Part shown: piece after piece, positions 44,382-48,860 of the stretch
Layout of the letters: the number at the start of each line of letters is the position of its first letter
How positions within the stretch are numbered: the first letter of the stretch is position 1
Made by a program: the position numbers and the translations under genes
Source of the DNA: Sphingomonadales bacterium
GTDB taxonomy: Bacteria; Pseudomonadota; Alphaproteobacteria; Sphingomonadales; Sphingomonadaceae
Length of the DNA stretch: 48,860 nucleotides
Reading direction: 5' to 3'
Assembly (NCBI GenBank): GCA_025352685.1
Contig: JANXSN010000027.1
Span: 1-48,860, forward strand
Notes under the pieces: generated by a model
What the model was told of the DNA's origin: nothing
The model's database searches: none
What the model saw: the letters and a program-made list of their open reading frames with translations, nothing else

Positions 44382-45265
44382 CACTGGAAACGATTATCCC
44401 CGTCACTCACGATCTGGGTGATTTCAAGGTGAGACGCACGCTGCCCGCGAAAACACGCACGATGGTCGGGCCGTTCATCTTCGTCGACCAGTTTGGGCCG
44501 GCGCGCCTGCCCGCAGGGCATGGCATGGATGTCCGTCCGCACCCTCACATCAACCTGTCGACGGTCAGCTATTTGTTCGAAGGCGCCATCGAACACCGCG
44601 ACTCGATTGGGAGCCATGCTGTCATTGAACCGGGTGCGATCAACCTGATGACGGCGGGGCACGGGATCGTGCATTCCGAACGGTCGCCTGCTGCGACCCG
44701 CCTCGACGGGCCGGCATTCTACGGGATGCAGACGTGGCTCGCTTTGCCCGACGACAAGGAAGAAATTGACCCCGCGTTCGAGCATGTCGACGCAGCCACG
44801 CTGCCCGTGGTCGAGACACCGGGCGTAACAGCGCGCGTGCTGATGGGAACCCTGTGGGGCACGACTGCCTCAACGACATGCCATGCGCCGACGATTTACG
44901 CCGATATCCTGCTCAATGCCGGGAGCAGTGTGCCAATCGATGCCGAAGCCGACGAGCGGGCAGTCCTCGTCACAGAAGGCGTGGCTCGCCTCGATGGCGT
45001 GCCGCTCGATCCGTTCACGCTTTACATCATCGCCCCGGGCCACGCGGCGACGCTGACGGCGTCGACGCGGTCGCGGGCAATGTTGCTTGGCGGCGGAGGG
45101 TTCAGCACGCCGCGCCATGTGTTCTGGAATTTCGTCTCGTCGTCACGCGACCGGATCAACCAGGCCAAGCAAGACTGGAAAGCAGGCTATTTTCCAGTCG
45201 TGCCAGGCGATGAGACAGACTATATTCCAGTCCCCGAAGTTCCGCTGACGGTGAGTTATCTATGA
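44378..45265 (+). CDS. Pirin-family protein
   Basis: The 295-residue bicupin contains the metal site of the pirin family: His55 and His57 in RPHPHINL, His99 and Glu101 in GIVHSER. The N-terminal domain has KTRTMVGPFIFVDQFGPARLP, and a C-terminal pirin domain begins around residue 175. Bacterial members include quercetinases and redox regulators; the activity here is unknown. The ATG overlaps the bolA TGA, and its own stop overlaps the next ATG, so translation is coupled through the run. Confidence 0.93.
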   Translation: MTLETIIPVTHDLGDFKVRRTLPAKTRTMVGPFIFVDQFGPARLPAGHGMDVRPHPHINLSTVSYLFEGAIEHRDSIGSHAVIEPGAINLMTAGHGIVHSERSPAATRLDGPAFYGMQTWLALPDDKEEIDPAFEHVDAATLPVVETPGVTARVLMGTLWGTTASTTCHAPTIYADILLNAGSSVPIDAEADERAVLVTEGVARLDGVPLDPFTLYIIAPGHAATLTASTRSRAMLLGGGGFSTPRHVFWNFVSSSRDRINQAKQDWKAGYFPVVPGDETDYIPVPEVPLTVSYL

Positions 45266-46149
45266 CCGATCTGACCCGCACACGCGTTGTCCTCCCGACG
45301 GGTGTCGAACTCGACGTTACGCACGGCGGCCCCGACGGCGCCCCGGCAATCTTTTTCCTGCATGGTTTTCCAGAGTCGGCGCGGACATGGCGCTACCAGC
45401 TCGCCGACCTGTCGCGCGACTACCGCGTGTTTGCGCCAGACCAGCGTGGCTTTGCCCGGTCGTCCAAGCCCTCCGGCGTTGACAATTACACGCACGAAAA
45501 GCCGATTGGCGACCTGATCGCGCTGGCCGATCGATTTGGCGTCGAACGCTTCACCCTCGTCGGCCACGACTGGGGCGGCGCGATTGCGTGGGCGGCGGCG
45601 CTCGGCCATGCCGATCGGATCGAGCGGCTGGCGATCGTCAACGCGCCGCATCCGCTGGTCTTCCAGCGCTCGACTTTCGACGATATGGACCAGCGCAAGG
45701 CGTCCCAGTACATCCGCGCTTTCCGGGTGCCGGGGATGGAAACCTATATCGCAAACGACCTCGACAATTTCTTTGAAAAGACCTTCAGTGGGCATTTCGA
45801 GCTCATCTTGTCAGATGCAGAAAAAGCTGCCTACATCGACGAATGGTCGCAACCCGGCGCGATCGAGGCGATGCTCAACTGGTACCGCGCAGCCCCCATC
45901 ATTGTCCCGGCAATGGACGAAACCCCCGAGCGGCCTGCCTATCTCGATGCGCCCTTCCCGGTCCTCAAAATGCCTGTTCTAGTCGTCTGGGGGATGAACG
46001 ACAGGGCGTTGACGCCGTCGCAACTCAGCGGGCTCGACCATCTTGTTTCGGATTTGCGCCTTGTGCGCGTGCCCGATGCGGGCCATTTCATTACTTGGGA
46101 AAAGCCCGAGGCAGTGACCTCGGCATTACGGGAGTTTCTCGATGGCTGA
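45262..46149 (+). CDS. Epoxide hydrolase-like alpha/beta hydrolase
   Basis: The 295 residues contain the oxyanion motif HGFPES (34-39), the nucleophile elbow GHDWGG with Asp103, and the C-terminal His275 in DAGHFITWEKPE. An Asp nucleophile with a Trp next to it is the mark of soluble epoxide hydrolases and haloalkane dehalogenases. A cap domain with FFEKTFSG lies near 155-210. No signal peptide, so cytoplasmic. It overlaps the pirin gene by four bases and the aminopeptidase gene by eight. Exact substrate unknown. Confidence 0.9.
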   Translation: MTDLTRTRVVLPTGVELDVTHGGPDGAPAIFFLHGFPESARTWRYQLADLSRDYRVFAPDQRGFARSSKPSGVDNYTHEKPIGDLIALADRFGVERFTLVGHDWGGAIAWAAALGHADRIERLAIVNAPHPLVFQRSTFDDMDQRKASQYIRAFRVPGMETYIANDLDNFFEKTFSGHFELILSDAEKAAYIDEWSQPGAIEAMLNWYRAAPIIVPAMDETPERPAYLDAPFPVLKMPVLVVWGMNDRALTPSQLSGLDHLVSDLRLVRVPDAGHFITWEKPEAVTSALREFLDG

Positions 46150-47956
46150 CCACGATCTGCCCGACTACGGGCGCCGCTTGGCAGCGCTGCGTGCGCGTCT
46201 GGCAGCCGACGGACTTGATGGGTTCGTCGTACCTTTGACCGATGAGCATATGAGCGAATATGTCGGTGATTACGCCAAACGGCTCGAATGGCTGACGGGA
46301 TTCAAGGGTTCGGCCGGTGCTGCGTCGGTGTTGGCCGAGCGGGCAGCAATATTCGTTGATGGGCGCTACACGCTTCAAGTCCGCGCGCAGGTCGATGGCG
46401 ACGATTGGGATTATGTCGGCGTACCGCAGTCGAGCATTGCCGAATGGCTGGGAGCGCATGCTCCGGAAGGCGCAAAAGTCGGATACGATCCGTGGCTGCA
46501 TACCAAGGGGTGGGTTGATGTGACAGCGGCAGCTCTGGCCGCCAAGGGCGCAACTTTGGTTCCCATCACGCGTAACCCGGTCGATGTGGTCTGGGCTGAC
46601 AGGCCGGCACTGTCGCTTGCCAAGGTCGAGATCTACGACGCCGAGCTTGCCGGACGCAGCGCCGCCGACAAGCGGGGCGAGATCGCCGACTGGCTGACGA
46701 AGCAAGGTCTCGACGCTACAGTAATGACAGCGCTCGATTCGATCGCCTGGACTTTCAACCTGCGCGGCGACGATGTGACGCACACGCCCGTGGGTCTTGC
46801 CTTTGCCATCCTGCATGCCGATGCCACGGCCGATTTGTTTGTCGCTCCCGAAAAGATCGACGATTCGGTGCGCGCAGCGCTGGGCAATGGCGTACGTTTG
46901 CACAGTCGCGAGAGTTTTGCGCCGATGCTTGCAGGCCTTTCAGGCAAGCGCATCGCCAGCGACCCCGAACGGGCAGTCGTGGCCGTGTTCGACGCCTTGA
47001 CCAAGGGCGGGGCCAAGATCGTCGAGGCACGCGACCCGGCAGTGTTTGCCAAGGCGATCAAGAACCACGCCGAGCAAGCCGGACAACGCGCGGCGCAGGC
47101 GCGCGACGGCGCAGCCCTCACGCGCTACCTCCATTGGCTGTCAATCGAGGCTCCCAAAGGCGGCCTTACCGAAATATCGGCGTCCGATAAGTTGCGCGCA
47201 TTCCGCGAGGCGACAGGCAAATTGCTCGACCTGAGCTTCGACACGATCTCGGGCGCCGGGCCTCACGGTGCGATCATGCATTACAAGGCGAGCGCAGAGA
47301 CCGATCGCCGCATCGAGCCGTCGTCGGTCTATCTGTGCGATAGCGGCGGCCAATACGTCGACGGCACCACCGACGTGACACGCACGATCTGGGTGGGCCC
47401 TGGCGACCCGCCCGTCGAGGTCTGCGATCGCTTCACCCGCGTCCTCAAAGGGCACATCGCTATTGCCGCAGCCGTTTTCCCCGACGGCACGACCGGCGGC
47501 CAGCTCGACGGTTTTGCGCGCCAGTACCTGTGGGCAGCAGGATGCGACTATGCGCACGGTACCGGCCACGGTGTCGGCGCATTTTTGGCCGTGCACGAGG
47601 GGCCGCAACGGATTGCCAAGCCTGCCGGCGGGCAGCCTGGGACGATGGAACCGCTCCGCGCGGGCATGTTCCTGTCTAACGAGCCTGGCTATTACAAGGC
47701 CGATCACTTCGGCATCCGGATCGAGAATCTGGTACTGGTCGAGGTCCGCGAGATCGAGGGTGGCGACATGCCGATGCTGGGGTTCGAAACGCTGACTTTT
47801 GCCCCGATAGACAAGGCCCTGATCGAGGCGCCACTTCTGACCGCGGACGAGCGGCAATGGCTCGACGGTTATCATGCGCAGGTGCTTGGCATCATCGGTC
47901 CGCAAGTCGATGGAGCGACGAAGGAATGGCTAGAAGGAGCCTGTGCGCCGCTTTAG
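46142..47956 (+). CDS. Aminopeptidase P family protein (M24)
   Basis: Removes N-terminal residues ahead of proline. The 604 residues match the long, three-domain Xaa-Pro aminopeptidase type: two creatinase-like N-domains (about 1-330) and a C-terminal pita-bread domain. Metal ligands are Asp400 in LCDSGG, Asp411 in TDVTRT, His476 in HGTGHGVG, a Glu in SNEPGYY and a Glu in the final NLVLVE. The ATG overlaps the epoxide-hydrolase gene end. The stop overlaps that of the convergent small gene by two bases. Cytoplasmic; no signal peptide. Confidence 0.94.
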   Translation: MADHDLPDYGRRLAALRARLAADGLDGFVVPLTDEHMSEYVGDYAKRLEWLTGFKGSAGAASVLAERAAIFVDGRYTLQVRAQVDGDDWDYVGVPQSSIAEWLGAHAPEGAKVGYDPWLHTKGWVDVTAAALAAKGATLVPITRNPVDVVWADRPALSLAKVEIYDAELAGRSAADKRGEIADWLTKQGLDATVMTALDSIAWTFNLRGDDVTHTPVGLAFAILHADATADLFVAPEKIDDSVRAALGNGVRLHSRESFAPMLAGLSGKRIASDPERAVVAVFDALTKGGAKIVEARDPAVFAKAIKNHAEQAGQRAAQARDGAALTRYLHWLSIEAPKGGLTEISASDKLRAFREATGKLLDLSFDTISGAGPHGAIMHYKASAETDRRIEPSSVYLCDSGGQYVDGTTDVTRTIWVGPGDPPVEVCDRFTRVLKGHIAIAAAVFPDGTTGGQLDGFARQYLWAAGCDYAHGTGHGVGAFLAVHEGPQRIAKPAGGQPGTMEPLRAGMFLSNEPGYYKADHFGIRIENLVLVEVREIEGGDMPMLGFETLTFAPIDKALIEAPLLTADERQWLDGYHAQVLGIIGPQVDGATKEWLEGACAPL

Positions 47957-48150
47957 GTCTTTTTCGAACCGATGTTGACCCACGCGCCCTCGCGCGAGCC
48001 GCCCTCCGGCAGAAGCACGTCGCCTTCTTCGTCGCTGCCGAAGCTTTCAACCCCCTGCCCGCTATCGCGCGCGGCGCGCATGCGTTCTTTGCGCTTCTTC
48101 AGGTTTTCGCGGAGCGCCGCGGCGAGCGCGGCTGGATCGGACTTGGCCAT
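47953..48150 (-). CDS. Small charged protein of unknown function
   Basis: A 65-residue protein starting MAKSDPAALAAALRENLKKRKERMRAARDSG-type at ATG 48150. A basic helix of about 30 residues is followed by an acidic Gly/Glu patch (GSDEEGDVLLPEGG) and the end WVNIGSKKT. A TTG at 48156 would add two residues. It resembles a short hypothetical protein that recurs in sphingomonads, as far as I recall. Its 3' end is convergent with aminopeptidase P and it is upstream of tRNA-Thr on the opposite strand. Confidence 0.65.
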   Translation of the reverse strand: MAKSDPAALAAALRENLKKRKERMRAARDSGQGVESFGSDEEGDVLLPEGGSREGAWVNIGSKKT

Positions 48151-48234
48151 GACCAACCAATACGCCCCCGTGCCTTGACGCGTCTACACGGTTTCTGCAT
48201 AGGCCCGCGCCTACCCGCAGTCGTCTGTCGGTTT

Positions 48235-48309
<75 letters not shown>

Positions 48310-48311
48310 TT

Positions 48312-48331
48312 TTTCGGTAACTTAACCGAAA
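48312..48331 (+). terminator. Hairpin after tRNA-Thr
   Basis: TTTCGGT-AACTTA-ACCGAAA is a perfect 7-bp stem starting two bases after the CCA end of the tRNA. It is AT-containing and lacks a strong T tract, so it is a weak terminator candidate. Confidence 0.4.
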
Positions 48332-48474
48332 TGATGATTTCCCCTCGGGGGCCGTGCACCACCGGGCCATCACCACGTCTCTAATATATGGTCGTTAACG
48401 GCGTGAAAAAGGTGATAGGCCTGCGAAGCAGTCGGCGATTGACGATTTCGTCTCGCTTAATAGCTTGATAGCGT

Positions 48475-48717
48475 TTGCGCAGCCCCGATATCGGCGAGCT
48501 GCTGCTGCGCGAGGGGTCCGAAGGTCCTTACGATGCCGTCCGGCGCTATGCGGGGCGCGGGTCGGAAGCCCGACGCAAGTATCCGGGCACCAGTTTGGCG
48601 GCGTTCAAAACGCTGCTGTTCAAGCTGAGCGAGGTTTACCAGTTCGACTGGAGCCAGGAGGGTCTTGTCAGACTAAAACTGCCGTCGGGGCAGGGCGCTG
48701 GTAAAACGGAAAAATGA
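48475..48717 (+). CDS. Unknown ORF directly ahead of the IS6 transposase
   Basis: The frame begins at TTG 48475, right after a stop at 48469-48471, and encodes 80 residues: MRSPDIGELLLREGSEG, then YAGRGSEARRKYPGTSLAAF and VYQFDWSQEGLVRLKLPSG. The composition is protein-like, but I know no family. Its stop overlaps the transposase ATG (ATGA), although IS6 elements normally have an inverted repeat and a short untranslated stretch there. It may be a truncated host gene joined to the IS or a small accessory protein. Confidence 0.4.
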   Translation: MRSPDIGELLLREGSEGPYDAVRRYAGRGSEARRKYPGTSLAAFKTLLFKLSEVYQFDWSQEGLVRLKLPSGQGAGKTEK

Positions 48718-48860
48718 CCAGGTCCGCCAATCCGTTCCGCTGTTTCAACTCATCGCCCGAGGTGATCCGCATGGCGGTGATGCTGTATGTCTGGTACCCG
48801 CTGTCGCTGCGGAAAGGTTGAAGATCTGTTATCTGAACGCGGCGTCGACATTTGCCATGA
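48714..48860 (+). pseudogene. IS6-family transposase start with frameshift, cut by the right edge
   Basis: From ATG 48714 the reading gives SANPFRCFNSSPEVIRMAVM, then LYVWYPLSLRK and a stop at 48819-48821. Removing one A from the AAA at 48813-48815 restores VEDLLSERGVDICH, the conserved continuation of IS6-family transposases, up to the window edge. The copy is therefore frameshifted by one inserted base (or carries a sequencing error). No IS6-like terminal repeat is visible upstream. Confidence 0.75.

Noticed and set aside
44057-44785. N-terminal extension of the J-domain frame
   Set aside because: Open only because it is antisense to bolA and pirin; Arg-rich, no homology, and a TTG start with a ribosome-binding stretch exists at 44056.

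Overview
The window looks like chromosomal DNA of an alphaproteobacterium, most likely order Sphingomonadales. The basis is high G+C with strong GC bias at third codon positions, the gene order zapE, mdh, sucD, sucA, sucB, lpd, the pairs fabI-aroC and mnmA-sciP, a SciP (DUF1153) regulator, a DUF1737 gene next to galE, a SWIB-domain gene near cobS, and a divergent J-domain/bolA pair. Genus cannot be fixed from sequence reading alone.

Layout. Bases 1-170 hold the 5' end of an IS6-family insertion sequence whose transposase runs off the left edge. Bases 235-5540 hold a Tim44-like membrane protein, a MASE1-PAS-GGDEF diguanylate cyclase, a small unknown gene behind a palindromic operator-like site, and a POT-family transporter. 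Bases 5754-9000 hold sdhB, a PaaI-type thioesterase, zapE, a YbjQ protein and a small membrane protein. A secreted M20 peptidase (9010-10440) precedes the central-metabolism block mdh, sucD, sucA, sucB, lpd (10559-17876), all on the plus strand, which covers 2-oxoglutarate dehydrogenase, the succinyl-CoA ligase alpha subunit and malate dehydrogenase.

Bases 17877-20310 are a decay zone: lipoprotein-like debris, one intact alpha/beta hydrolase, a TRIC-family (UPF0126) channel pseudogene with three single-base deletions and two nonsense codons, and a 14-bp tandem repeat. Next comes a minus-strand cluster: a fused ATP-grasp/alpha-E protein, a transglutaminase-like protein, a CbpA-like J protein, a YihY/BrkB membrane protein, fabI and aroC (20310-27376). 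pdxH, a cation diffusion facilitator and a PhzF protein (27530-29909) run divergently from it and collide with mnmA.

Bases 31375-32341 hold sciP and two convergent GlsB/YeaQ membrane proteins. An RND efflux adaptor/permease pair, a DUF445 protein, DUF1737, galE, a second transglutaminase and two unknown small genes fill 32533-41319. Then come the SWIB gene, cobS (without cobT), a regulator remnant, a J-domain gene and a tight bolA-pirin-epoxide hydrolase-aminopeptidase P run (44097-47956). The right end has a small unknown gene, tRNA-Thr(GGT), an unknown ORF and a frameshifted IS6-family transposase start.

The two IS6-family genes point outward from the two ends. This suggests that the window is an assembly contig or segment ending in repeats, or that IS copies have bounded a rearrangement. 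Several usual partners are absent: sdhCDA beside sdhB, sucC beside sucD, and cobT beside cobS. No CRISPR array, phage module or obvious defence island is visible. The most interesting functional units are the fused ATP-grasp/alpha-E plus transglutaminase operon and the second transglutaminase with its small acidic, Gln/Asp-rich neighbour.
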